Shown: positions 46,651-58,124, counted from the first letter of the stretch. The stretch is 64,000 nucleotides of DNA from Tubiluchus corallicola (GCA_030141605.1 JAQGDQ010000726.1:1-64000); one strand, 5' to 3'. Made by a program: numbers and translations. Notes: generated by a model from the letters alone, not told the origin.

Positions 46651-47224
46651 CTATGGTCAGTATTAGTATAACATCAACAACATCAAACTCTGTCACTGAC
46701 TCTGAATGCACAAACTCTGAAGAAGCGTGAGCATTTCTGTCAAATATCGCCCACTTATACACCTACTCAGTCATCTTTTGAGCTCCCATCTTTATCTGTG
46801 AACAGCACATCTGTTCAAGCAGCACACTCATCTTCTGTCCAGTTAGATACAGACAACCAGCTAGACAAATCCATCCATGCAGACTTTGCATTGCTCTTAT
46901 ATGAGTTTGATTCTGTATTTGATCCAAACTTTACTGGTTACAATGGGGCTGCAGGACCTTTTCAAGCAGTTGTCAACATGGGCTTTGTACAGCCTCCCCA
47001 AAGAAAAGGTCGAATCCCACAGTATTCTAAAAACAGACTTCTGGAATTGCAACAGAAATTCAATGACCTTGAAGCCCTTAAAGTCATTGTGCGCCCTGAA
47101 GATGTTCCTATCACAGTCGAGTATCGCAACCCCTCTTTCCCCGTGAACAAACCATAAGGTGGTTCACGCCTTGTCACTGCTTTCACTGAAGTTGCTCAGA
47201 ATAGTAAACCACAACCGGCACTTA
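46651..47224 (+). pseudogene. Ty3-type retrotransposon pol fragment
   Basis: From 46,798 the plus strand reads a polyprotein piece typical of the segment just before and at the start of Ty3-type reverse transcriptase: YEFDSVFDPNF, PPQRKGRIPQYS, VEYRNPSFPVNKP, then a stop (TAA, 47,155) followed in frame by GGSRLVTAF. It runs into the 59-bp minisatellite within the RT fingers region. A start-like MVSISITSTTS segment at 46,653 resembles the ATGGACAGTATTAGT pieces at 12,632 and 57,446. It is a dead fragment. Confidence 0.8.
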
Positions 47225-49718
47225 GTTTCATTGTGAACACTCTACCCTGCAATTTCCCGTGTCACCATGACCCCTGCCTGCTAGTTTCATTGTGAACACT
47301 CTACCCTGCAATTTGCCAGGTCACCATGACCCCTACCTGCTAGCTTCATTGCGAACACTCTACCCTGCAATTTCCCGGGTCATCATGACCCCTGCCTGCT
47401 AGTTTCATTGTGAACACTCTACCCTGCAATTTCCCGGGTCATCATGACCCCTGCCTGCTAGTTTCATTGTGAACACTCTACCCTGCAATTTCCCGGGTCA
47501 CCATGACCCCTACCTGCTGGTTTCATTGTGAACACTCAACCCTGCAATTTGCAGGGTCACCATGACCCCTACCTGCTAGTTTCATTGTGAACACTCAATC
47601 CTGCAATTTGCCAGGTCACCATGACCCCTACCTGGTAGATTCATTGTGAACACTCTACCCTGCAATTTGCTGGGTCACCATGATCCCTACCTGATAGTTT
47701 CATTGTGAACACTCTACCCTGCAATTTGCTGGGTCACCATGACCCCAACCTGCTGGTTTCATTGTGAACACTCCACCTGCAATTTGCTGGAACACCATGA
47801 CCCCTACCTGATAGTTTCATTGTGAAAACTCAACCATGCAATTTGCTGGGTCGCCATGACCCCTACCTGCTAGTTTCATTGTGAAAACTCAACCCTGCAA
47901 TTTGCTGGGTCGCAATGACCCCTACCTGCTAGTTTCATTGTGAACACTCTACCCTGCAATTTGCCGTGTCACCATGACCCCTACCTGCTAGTTTCATTGT
48001 GAACACTCAATCTTGCAATTTGCTGGGTCACCATGACCCCTACCTGCTAGTTTCATTGTGAACACTCAATCTTGCAATTTGCTGGGTCACTATAACCCCT
48101 ACCTGCTAGTTTCATTGTGAACACTTAAACCTGCAATTTCCCGGGTCACCATGACCCCTACCTGCTAGTTTTCATTATGAACACTCTACCCTGCAATTTG
48201 CTGGGTCGCCATGACCCCTACCTGCTAGTTTCATTGTGAGCACTCTACCCTGCAATTTGCCAGGTCACAATGACCCCTACCTGCTAGTTTCATTGTGAAC
48301 ACTCAACCCTGCAATTTCCCGGGTCATCATGACCCCTGCCTGCTAGTTTCATTGTGAGCACTCCACCTGCAATTTGCCGGGTCACCATGACCCCTACCTG
48401 CTAGTTTCATTGTGAACACTCTACCCTGCAATTTGCCAGGTCGCCATGACCCCTACCTGCTAGTTTCATTGTGAACACTCAATCCTGCAATTTGCAGGGT
48501 CACCATGACCCCAACCTGCTAGTTTCATTGTGAACACTCTACCCTGCAATTTGCCGGGTCACCATGACCCCTACCTGCTAGTTTCATTGTAAACACTCTA
48601 CCCTGCAATTTGCCAGGTCGCCATGACCCCTACCTGCTAGTTTCATTGTGAACACTCAATCCTGCAATTTGCAGGGTCACCATGACCCCTACCTGCTAGT
48701 TTTCATTGTGAACACTCTACCCTGCAATTTGCCGGGTCGCCATGACCCCTACCTGCTAGTTTCATTGTGAACAATCTACCCTGCAATTTCCTGGGTCACC
48801 ATGACCTCTACCTGCTAGTTTCATTGTGAACACTCAACCCTGCAACTTGCTGGGTCACCATGACCCCAACCTGCTGGTTTCATTGTGAAAAGTCAACCCT
48901 GCAACTTGCTGGGTCACCATGACCCCAACCTGCTGGTTTCATTGTGAACACTCTACCATGCAATTTGCAGGGTCACCATGACCCCTACCTGCTAGTTTCA
49001 TTGTGAAAACTCAACCCTGCAATTTCCCGGGTCACCATGACCCCTACCTGCTAGTTTCATTGTGAAAAGTCAACCCTGCAACTTGCTGGGTCACCATGAC
49101 CCGAACCTGCTGGTTTCATTGTGAGCACTCTACCCTGCAATTTGCTGGGTCACCATGACCCAGGGACCTGCTAGTTTCATTATGAACACTCAGCCCTGCA
49201 ATTTCCCGGGTCATCATGACCCCTACCTGCTAGTTTCATTATGAACACTCTACTCTGCAATTTGCTAGGTCACAATGACCCCTACCTGCTAGTTTCATTG
49301 TGAGCACTCTACCCTACAATTTTCCGGGTCACCATGACCCCTACTTGCTAGTTTCATTGTGAACACTCTACCCTGCAATTTCCCGGGTCACCATGACTCC
49401 TACCTGCTAGTTTCATTGTGAACACTCTCCCCTGCAATTTGCCGGGTCACCATGACCCCTACCAGCTAGTTTCATTGTGAAAACTCAACCCTGCAACTTG
49501 CCGGGTCATCATGACCCCTACCTGATTGTTTCATTGTGAACACTCTACCCTGCAATTTCCCGGGTCACCATGACCCCTGCCTGCTAGTTTCATTGTGAAC
49601 ACTCTACCCTGCAATAGTTTCATTGTGAACTCTCTACCCTGCAATTTGCCGGGTCGCCATGACCCCTACCTGCTAGTTTCATTGTGAACAATCTACCCTG
49701 CAATTTGCCGGGTCGCCA
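47225..49718. repeat. 59-bp minisatellite, about 42 units, with IR3 palindrome
   Basis: The unit is about GTTTCATTGTGAACACTCTA + CCCTGCAATTTG + CCGGGTCACCATGACCCCTA + CCTGCTA. By hand count about 28 of 42 units have an exact GGTCAnnnTGACC (usually extended to GGGTCACCATGACCC). The rest carry one or two changes, mostly GGTCG. Two or three units are truncated. Confidence 0.95.
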
Positions 49719-49866
49719 TTAGAGCAAGAGAAAATAAGAGCTTGCAATCAATGCACATTTGAAAAAAATGAATGTTTCACGAATAGCTCAAAATAAAAAA
49801 ATGTACATTATCAATTTTGTTTCATTTTTCGTGACCAAAGAAATGGTTTTGCGTTTTACAGTTTGG

Positions 49867-50045
49867 GTTTCATTTCGTTTGCGATAGAGGGCAGCAGCTT
49901 ACAACTTGATTTCTCAAGGCAAACTGAGAGTCCGGGCGATTCCTATGTTTTAAGTTTCATTTCGTTTGTGATAGAGGGCAGCAGCTTACAACTTGAATTC
50001 TCAAGTCAAACTGAGAGTCTGGGCGATTCTTATATTTTAAGTTTG
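49867..50045. repeat. 87-bp tandem duplication
   Basis: Two copies starting GTTTCATTTCGTTTGYGATA, about 95% alike, including a 3' ATTTTAAGTTT. No coding meaning found. Confidence 0.85.
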
Positions 50046-50099
50046 GAATTTTTTGTGAGTTTAATGAATGTAATAACAATATTTTAAATTTGTATCATT

Positions 50100-50630
50100 A
50101 ACAATAATTATGTGTGTGTGCTTGCAAATCAAACGGGATTTGCTATGCAAGAACACATATCACATGATTTTATTAAAATAACGTAGAACTGTTGATAAAA
50201 TTGCAGCCGAACTGCAATACGTAGATCACAAAATGTCAACCAACTTTCGGGATTCACCTCGCAATGATCAAGGAGGCGCTCAAAACAAAACAAAACACAT
50301 TTCCTGTTTTCTGTTTCTTTTTTTTTGACTGCCCTTTCTGTTTTCTAACATACATTTCATCTGCCTACTGCTATTTACTGCAGGAAACAAATCGGGTTTC
50401 TCTCAGGTTATCCACACTTAGAGGAAGCCATGTAATTAGAACTGACTTGCTCTGTCGAAGTTATTGCACAAATTTTTAACATGACAAGCCTTGAAAGGCC
50501 AATGCATAAAATAATAATCATGCAGCTACGTAGTGCTTGTTCAATTGTAGATGGTGTTACAGTTATATCACAATGTCACATAAATAGAACTTAACCGAAG
50601 CAGAATTGAAGCAAAAAAACTGCGCAATTG
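50100..50630. other. Unassigned stretch
   Basis: No exon or repeat recognised. Confidence 0.4.
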
Positions 50631-50634
50631 AATA

Positions 50635-50939
50635 GTAATAGTGATAGTGATAGTGATAGTGATAGTAATAGTAATAGTAATAGTAATAGTAATAGTAATA
50701 GTAATAGTAATAGTAATAGTAATAGTAATAGTAATAGTAATAGTAATAGTAATAGTAATAGTAATAGTAATAGTAATAGTGATAGTGATAGTGATAGTGA
50801 TAGTGATAGTGATAGTGATAGTGATAGTGATAGTGATAGTGATAGTGATAGTAATAGTAATAGTAATAGTAATAGTAATAGTAATAGTAATAGTAATAGT
50901 AATAGTAATAGTGGTAGTGGTAGTGGTAGTGGTAGCGAT

Positions 50940-50989
<50 letters not shown>

Positions 50990-52050
50990 TGATAGTGATA
51001 GTGATTCTGATATTGATGGTGATGCTGATATTGATAGTGATAGTGATAGAAATAGTAATAATAATGTAATAGTAACACCAATGTAATTAGTAATACTAAT
51101 GTAATGTAATAATAATAGTAATTGTAATTGTAATAGTAACAGTAACATTAACAGTAATAGTAAAAATGATAGTGATGGTGATGGTGATGGTAATGGTAAT
51201 GGTAATGGTAATGGTAATGGTAATACTAATACTAATACTAATACTAATACTAATACTAATACTAATACTAATACTAATACCAATACAAATACAAATACCA
51301 ATACAAATACCAATACCAATACCAATACCAATACTAATACTAATACTGATACTAATACTAATACTAATACTAATACTAATACTAATACTAATACTAATAC
51401 TCATAGTAACAGTAACAGTAATAGTAATAGATTAGTAATTGTAATTGTAATTGTAATTGTAATTGTAATTGTAATTGTAATTGTAATTGTAATTGTAATT
51501 GTAATTGTAATTGTAATTGTAATTGTAATTGTAATTGTAATTGTAATTGTAATTGTAATTGTAATTGTAATTGTAATTGTAATTGTAATTGTAATTGTAA
51601 TTGTAATTGTAATTGTAATTGTAATTGTAATTGTAATTGTAATTGTAATTGTAATTGTAATTGTAATTGTAATTGTAATTGTAATTGTAATTGTAATTGT
51701 AATTGTAATTGTAATTGTAATTGTAATTGTAATTGTAATTGTAATTGTAATTGTAATTGTAATTGTAATTGTAATTGTAATTGTAATTGTAATTGTAATT
51801 GTAATTGTAATTGTAACTGTAATTGTAATTGTAATTGTAATTGTAATTGTAATTGTAATTGTAATTGTAATTGTAATTGTAATTGTAATTGTAATTGTAA
51901 TTGTAATTGTAATTGTAATTGTAATTGTAATTGTAATTGTAATTGTAATTGTAATTGTAATTGTAATTGTAACTGTAACTGTAACTGTAACTGTAACTGT
52001 AACTGTAACTGTAACTGTAACTGTAATTGTAATTGTAATTGCGTTAGCAA
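50635..52050. repeat. Hexanucleotide repeat block array, about 1.4 kb
   Basis: Successive homogenised blocks of related hexamers: (AGTGAT), (AGTAAT), (AGTGGT), (AGCGAC), (GGTGAT), (GGTAAT), (ACTAAT), (ACCAAT/ACAAAT), then about 95 units of (TGTAAT) from 51,434 and a short (TGTAAC) block at 51,970-52,022. Open frames on both strands are dipeptide repeats (SN/SD, VI, LQ) and are not taken as genes. Confidence 0.98.
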
Positions 52051-52389
52051 TAATATTAGTAATGCAATAGGTAACAATAATATTAATACGAATAGTAAAA
52101 GAAAATGCATCAAGTCTGAACCATTAAAAAATTACAGGTGAAACAATGGTGCAGCCATGAAAATTTCTGCTGTATACATATATAATTTTGCTTTTATAAA
52201 ATAAGCAAAATTTTCATTCCAAACTAACACATCAGCACAAAATCTACGTAAAAAACAATTTAAATAGAATCCACAGACTTAATAAAATGTAAGAATTAGT
52301 GATAAGTTAAAAAATGAAAGAAAATGGTTATTAGTAAATATTCATAAATTATAATATTTGCACTGAATGGAACATTTTTTGAATTTATT

Positions 52390-52570
52390 ATTCCAAGTCT
52401 AATGTTTGGAAATGAACCAATTAAATATGTGAATAGAACTCATGTATTAGGAGTAAATGTTGATAATGAACTTAAATTTGAAGCGCACGCAACTACTACG
52501 AGACAGAGAGCTTGGAATAAATGGTCGTATATAATAATAAAACTACATAAAACTAAGGTCGTACAAACGT
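52390..52570 (+). pseudogene. LINE reverse-transcriptase C-terminal fragment
   Basis: The plus strand reads IKYVNRTHVLGVNVDNELKF then EAHATTTRQRAWNKW, matching the LGV.(I/V)D..L.(F/W)..H signature that follows the RT core in non-LTR elements. Only about 60 codons remain. The last part (from GAGAGCTTGGAATAAATGG) is repeated at 53,992, showing it was already there when the receptor unit duplicated. Confidence 0.55.
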
Positions 52571-53013
52571 ACATGTATACAAACCTAGTACAACGTCTTA
52601 CATAAAACTAAGGTCGTAAAAACGTATTTTAGTGAGATTAAAAATAAATGCTAAAAATTTAATGAAATCTGAGTATATAAAAAAATTAACTAAGTAAACG
52701 CTCACGCATGTAAAAACGTAAGTTAAAGTTTTAATAATTTCAATAACGAAAACCTAGTATAAACCTACGCAATGAAAACTTTGCTTCCCCCCATATTTGA
52801 GGTTTTAGCGATGATGACATCATTAAACACAGCTACGTTGATTGACTGTATTGGAAGTAAGAGCTTCCCCACTATTTTGCCCATGCTGTCCACCAGGCCA
52901 CGCAAATCGAAAAGCAAGGATGAGAACAGGTCGAACAACTAGATTGCATTCGCGCATAAGGTGAAACACCGGCAACATATAACTCACCCACGCAATTCCA
53001 AAGCAATGTTGTA

Positions 53014-53853
53014 CTATTCCGAACTATTTTGCCCCTGCTGTCCACCAGGCCACGCAAATCGAAAAGCAAGGATGAGAACAGGTCGTACAACTAGATTGCC
53101 TTCGCGCATAAGGTGAAACACCGGCAACATATAACTCACCCACGCAATTTCAAAGAAATGTTGTACTATTTCACCAACAAAAATGGGCGTGACTAAAATA
53201 ACAAATGCTAGGGAGATGAGTCCGACACCGATGTGGTGTTTCGTGGTGGCTTCGTAATCGTTGACATTGTTGCTCTTTCTCACCAGTTTGCAGATGATGA
53301 ACAGCCACAGTGCAAAAAGTGCCAAAAACGGGAACACTAGGCTAACCAAGAAAGGTACCCACATATCAATGGCCCAAGTGTGGTCCATCATCCATGTGCA
53401 ATCTGTGTGAGTTTCCGAAGTTTTCACTGTGGTGGCTACAAACAACATGAAGGTGAATATGGCAGCACCACTGATCCACAATGCAGGTAAAACCAAAACA
53501 TACCACCAGCGCAATGTGGTTTTTCCAGTAGAAAGTGCAATCAGTTTATCCACAACTAATGTGATGATGGTACAAGCAGATACGAACCAATGAATTCGAG
53601 TGATGTAAATGTCAGCCTTGCAAGTCGACTCGCTGAATTTCCACGTGTCGTTGAAGACATAACTTATAGTTAGTGACAGAAGAACAGCTGTTAACAGGTC
53701 GCATACGGCCATGTTTGTCACAATGATTCCTGTGTTGGTGAGAGTTTTCTTCTTCAAGACCCAAACTAAGTGAACAATGATGACACCAAGGTTCAAACAC
53801 ATGGAAACAACTGCTATAATGGTTAAAATGGAGGCATAAGTAACACTCTCCAT
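53014..53853 (-). CDS. Rhodopsin-like GPCR, copy 1 (intronless)
   Basis: 279 residues from the ATG at 53,853 (AAGATGGAG context); the frame extends upstream but without another ATG. Seven hydrophobic segments are clear. TM1 is at about 8-32. TM2 has TNMAVCDLL (the conserved Asp). TM3 begins after STCKAD (disulfide Cys) and ends VVDKLIAL in place of DRY. TM4 has LPALWISGA. ECL2 has the partner Cys (HTDCTW). TM5 is FPFLALFALWLFII. TM6 has LVTPIF, and TM7 has VVRPVLIL in place of NPxxY. The short N-terminus and tail suggest a small-ligand type receptor. Ligand unknown. The C-terminus after GQNSSE is altered by the local duplication. Confidence 0.85.
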   Translation of the reverse strand: MESVTYASILTIIAVVSMCLNLGVIIVHLVWVLKKKTLTNTGIIVTNMAVCDLLTAVLLSLTISYVFNDTWKFSESTCKADIYITRIHWFVSACTIITLVVDKLIALSTGKTTLRWWYVLVLPALWISGAAIFTFMLFVATTVKTSETHTDCTWMMDHTWAIDMWVPFLVSLVFPFLALFALWLFIICKLVRKSNNVNDYEATTKHHIGVGLISLAFVILVTPIFVGEIVQHFFEIAWVSYMLPVFHLMREGNLVVRPVLILAFRFAWPGGQQGQNSSE

Positions 53854-53889
53854 CTTGTATTGAATTACTAGTATTACTGAATTACTAAT

Positions 53890-53988
53890 ACTAGAGCAAT
53901 CTTGTACCTGAAGCACAATTTACAGGTTCTGTAGAGCAATCTTGTACCTGAAGCACAATTTACAAGTTCTGTAGAGTAATCATGTACC
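53890..53988. repeat. 40-bp repeat, about 2.4 units upstream of GPCR 1
   Basis: Same unit as the long array at 55,215-57,010, at the same distance from the receptor start. Confidence 0.95.
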
Positions 53989-54308
53989 ATAGAGAGCTTG
54001 GAATAAATGGTCGTATATAATAATAAAACTACATAAAACTAAGGTCGTACAAACGTACATGTATACAAACCTAGTACAACGTCTTACATAAAACTAAGGT
54101 CGTAAAAACGTATTTTAGTGAGATTAAAAATAAATGCTAAAAGTTTAATGAAATCTGAGTATATAAAAAAATTAACTAAGTAAAAGCTCACGCATGTAAA
54201 AAGGTAAGTTAAAGTTTTAATAATTTCAATAACGAAAACCTAGTATAAACCTAGGCAATGAAAACTTTGCTTCCCCACATATTTGAGGTTTTAGCGATGA
54301 TGACATCA

Positions 54309-55190
54309 TTAAACACAGCTACGTTGATTAACTGTATTGAAAGTAAGAGCTTCCCCACTATTTTGCCCCTGCTGTCCACCAGGCCACGCAAATCGAAAAG
54401 CAAGGATGAGAACAGGTCGTACAACTAGATTGCCTTCGCGCATAAGGTGAAACACCGGCAACATATAACTCACCCACGCAATTTCAAAGAAATGTTGTAC
54501 TATTTCACCAACAAAAATGGGCGTGACTAAAATAACAAATGCTAGGGAGATGAGTCCGACACCGATGTGGTGTTTCGTGGTGGCTTCGTAATCGTAGACA
54601 TTGTTGCTCTTTCTCACCAGTTTGCAGATGATGAACAGCCACAGTGCAAAAAATGCCAAAAACGGTAACACTAGGCTAACCAAGAAAGGCACCCACATTG
54701 ATGCACTGGCCCAAGTGTGGTCCATCATCCATGTGCAATCTGTGTGAGTTTCCGAAGTTTTCACTGTGGTGGCTACAAACAACATGAAGGTGAATATGGC
54801 AGCACCACTGATCCACAATGAAGGTAAAACCAAAACATACCACCAGCGCAATGTGGTTTTTCCAGTAGAAAGTGCAATCAGTTTATCCACAACTAATGTG
54901 ATGATGGTACAAGCAGATACGAACCAATGAATTCGAGTGATGTAAATGTCAGCCTTGCAAGTCGACTCGCTGAATTTCCACGTGTTGTTGAAGACATAAC
55001 TTATATATAGTGACAGAAGAACAGCTTTTAACAGGTCGCATACGGCCATGTTTGTCACAATGATTCCTGTGTTGGTGAGAGTTTTCTTCTTCAAGACCCA
55101 AACTAAGTGAACAATGATGACACCAAGGTTCAAACAAATGGAAACAACTGCTATAATGGTTAAAATGGAGGCATAAGTAACACTCTCCAT
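54309..55190 (-). CDS. Rhodopsin-like GPCR, copy 2 (intronless)
   Basis: 293 residues from the ATG at 55,190. Same landmarks as copy 1 (CDLL, DKLIAL, LPSLWISGA, LVTPIF, RPVLIL). Amino-acid changes include Thr to Lys one turn from the TM2 Asp region (CDLLKAV), Thr to Tyr in TM2, Asp to Asn in ECL1, and ECL2/TM5 HTWASASMW against HTWAIDMW. The tail ends ALTFNTVNQRSCV, probably the ancestral C-terminus. Immediately 5' (higher coordinates) lies the long 40-bp minisatellite. Confidence 0.85.
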   Translation of the reverse strand: MESVTYASILTIIAVVSICLNLGVIIVHLVWVLKKKTLTNTGIIVTNMAVCDLLKAVLLSLYISYVFNNTWKFSESTCKADIYITRIHWFVSACTIITLVVDKLIALSTGKTTLRWWYVLVLPSLWISGAAIFTFMLFVATTVKTSETHTDCTWMMDHTWASASMWVPFLVSLVLPFLAFFALWLFIICKLVRKSNNVYDYEATTKHHIGVGLISLAFVILVTPIFVGEIVQHFFEIAWVSYMLPVFHLMREGNLVVRPVLILAFRFAWPGGQQGQNSGEALTFNTVNQRSCV

Positions 55191-55214
55191 CTTGTATTGA
55201 ATTACTAGTATTAC

Positions 55215-57010
55215 TGAATTACTAATACTAGAGCAATCTTGTACCTGAAGCACAATTTACAGGTTCTGTAGAGCAATCTTGTACCTGAAGCACAATTTAC
55301 AAGTTCTGTAGAGTAATCATGTACCTGATGCACAATTTACCAGTTCTGTAGAGTAATCACGTAACTGAAGCACAATTTACAAGTTCTGTAGAGCAATCGT
55401 GTACCTGAAGCACAATTTACAAGTTCTGTAGAGTAATCATGTACCTGATGCACAAATTACCAGTTCTGTAGAGTAATCACGTAACTGAAGCACAATTTAC
55501 AAGTTCTGTAGAGCAATCGTGTACCTGAAGCACAATTTACAAGTTCTGTAGAGCAATCTTGTACCTGAAGCACAATTTACAAGTTCTGTAGAGTAATCGT
55601 GTACCTGAAGCACAATTTACAAGTTCTGTAGAGTAATCACGTACCTGATGCACAATTTACAAGTTCTGTAGAGCAATCATGTACCTGAAGCACAATTTAC
55701 AAGTTCTGTAGAGTAATCATGTACCTGATGCACAATTTACCAGTTCTGTAGAGTAATCACGTAACTGAAGCACAATTTACAAGTTCTGTAGAGTAATCGT
55801 GTACCTGAAGCACAATTTACAAGTTCTGTAGAGTAATCACGTAACTGAAGCACAATTTACCAGTTCTGTAGAGTAATCACGTAACTGAAGCACAATTTAC
55901 AAGTTCTGTAGAGCAATCGTGTACCTGAAGCACAATTTACAAGTTCTGTAGAGTAATCATGTACCTGATGCACAATTTACCAGTTCTGTAGAGTAATCAC
56001 GTAACTGAAGCACAATTTACAAGTTCTGTAGAGCAATCGTGTACCTGAAGCACAATTTACAAGTTCTGTAGAGCAATCTTGTACCTGAAGCACAATTTAC
56101 AAATTCTGTAGAGTAATCGTGTACATGAAGCACAATTTACAAGTTCTGTAGAGTAATCACGTACCTGATGCACAATTTAACAGTTCTGTAGAATAATCAC
56201 GTACCTGAAGCACAATTTACAAGTTCTGTAGAGTAATCATGTACCTGATGCACAATTTACCAGTTCTGTAGAGTAATCACGTAACTGAAGCACAATTTAC
56301 AAGTTCTGTAGAGTAATCGTGTACCTGAAGCACAATTTACAAGTTCTGTAGAGTAATCACGTAACTGAAGCACAATTTACAAGTTCTGTAGAGTAATCGT
56401 GTACCTGAAGCACAATTTACAAGTTCTGTAGAGTAATCATGTACCTGATGCACAATTTACCAGTTCTGTAGAGTAATCACGTAACTGAAGCACAATTTAC
56501 AAGTTCTGTAGAGCAATCGTGTACCTGAAGCACAATTTACAAGTTCTGTAGAGCAATCTTGTACCTGAAGCACAATTTACAAGTTCTGTAGAGTAATCGT
56601 GTACATGAAGCACAATTTACAAGTTCTGTAGAGCAATCGTGTACATGAAGCACAATTTACAAGTTCTGTAGAGCAATCGTGTACATGAAGCACAATTTAC
56701 AAGTTCTGTAGAGTAATCACGTACATGAAGCACAATTTACAAGTTCTGTAGAGTAATCGTGTATCCGAAACACAATTTGCAAGTTCTGTAGAGTAATCTT
56801 GTACATGAAGCACAATTTACAAGTTCTGTAGAGTAATCTTGTACCTGATGCACAATTTACAAGTTCTGTAAAGTAATCACGTACCTGAGGCACAATTCAC
56901 AAGTTCTCTAGAGAAACCATGTACCTGGAGCACAATCTGCAAGTTCTCTAGAGTAGTCATGTACCTGGAGCACAATTTACAAGTTCTGTAGAGTAATCAT
57001 GTACCTGAAG
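55215..57010. repeat. 40-bp minisatellite, about 45 units
   Basis: The unit is about GAGTAATCATGTACCTGAAG followed by CACAATTTACAAGTTCTGTA. Variants (CATGTACCTGATG..CCAG; CACGTAACTGAAG; GAGCAATCGTGTACC) recur in the same order several times. This gives a higher-order period of about 120 bp or more. Units at the right end (from 56,760) are more diverged. Confidence 0.97.
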
Positions 57011-57686
57011 CACGATCCAAAAGTACTGATGAGCAATCATCAATACCAAGTCAATAACAATCTTTAGTTGTTCTTCCACATTCAATGTAAATCATTATGA
57101 CTCTCTAGAATAGATAACGTCTTTCATATCACTGCTCAACTGTTCTAGCAGCGGAAAGAAGACAGCTGTTTGCACAACGTCGCTCTTCATTCACTTTAAG
57201 AAGCAAAAAATGAGAGCAGTCTGTGTTTCTCATAGAGAAACTTGATCTGAGTGATTTTAAAAGCCCTGGAACATGTTTACCCTTTACTGGAGAGTGACTG
57301 TGACGGGTTGCTGTAAACATAAGCATCCGTTACATTATGAACTGCAATCCAGATTTCTGGTAGATTTTTATGCGTCTCTGTGAAAGTATTGGTTACACAA
57401 ATATGACTTAAAGAAGAAGAAGAAGAATCACTTTATTTCACACACATGGACAGTATTAGTGCAATATCAACAACATCAAGTAGTGCAGACATTGAAAAAT
57501 TGTTTAATTTTAAATATTTAATTTAACTTTAATTTTAAGCATTTAATTCTAAAAACTTAGAATTGATAATACCTCTTTAAAACATAATAAAATGAAAAGT
57601 AGTTAAGCTATAAAGGTGCATATGAACTTACTGTTTACCTATTTTGCTACAGGATAACTGTATATAAACGATTTTGAATTATAGGA

Positions 57687-57687
<1 letters not shown>

Positions 57688-57721
<34 letters not shown>

Positions 57722-57750
57722 GTGTATATATGTACATTTAACTTTGCATG

Positions 57751-57817
<67 letters not shown>

Positions 57818-57915
57818 TTGTTATTATATATATATATTTCTTAATTCATATAATATATATATGTATATATATTTTAACTTTGCATGTTATATATATATAT
57901 ATATATATATATGTA
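57688..57915. repeat. (TA)n microsatellite cluster
   Basis: Several TA tracts separated by short conserved spacers (TTTAACTTTGCATGTTATA occurs twice, so the block has itself duplicated). Confidence 0.95.
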
Positions 57916-58124
57916 TACGTATACGAGTAAAATATAATATATGAGTAAAAATACGTAAAAGTAAAGTATAATTATGTTAAAATTCATTGAGCTATACAAC
58001 GTATGATATCAAATATTTTGTTAAAGACTTACTTATAATAATAAATGATTTTACTTGCCAGTGTTTGTATCAAAGTTTATAAGTGTAAAGTTTCTATTAC
58101 TTGCTTGTACACAAATTTGTGCAG

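Larger units (their letters stand above)
52504..55320. repeat. Tandem duplication of the receptor unit
   Basis: Unit 1 (52,504-53,990) and unit 2 (53,992 onward) are nearly identical over the 3' flank, the receptor gene and the first 40-bp repeats. Unit 1 has an additional 152-bp internal duplication (52,880-53,030 against 53,032-53,105) at the receptor C-terminus. Confidence 0.95.

Noticed and set aside
47225-49718. CRISPR-like array
   Set aside because: The units are contiguous 59-bp near-identical repeats without unique spacers, in an animal genome.
50563-52113. Frames of up to about 246 codons of SN/SD, VI, SLSL or LQ dipeptides
   Set aside because: Purely periodic hexamer repeat, with no start context or flanking domain.
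55215-57010. CRISPR-like or centromeric satellite array
   Set aside because: It has no spacers and is confined to a gene flank. The 40-bp unit with local variants fits a minisatellite.
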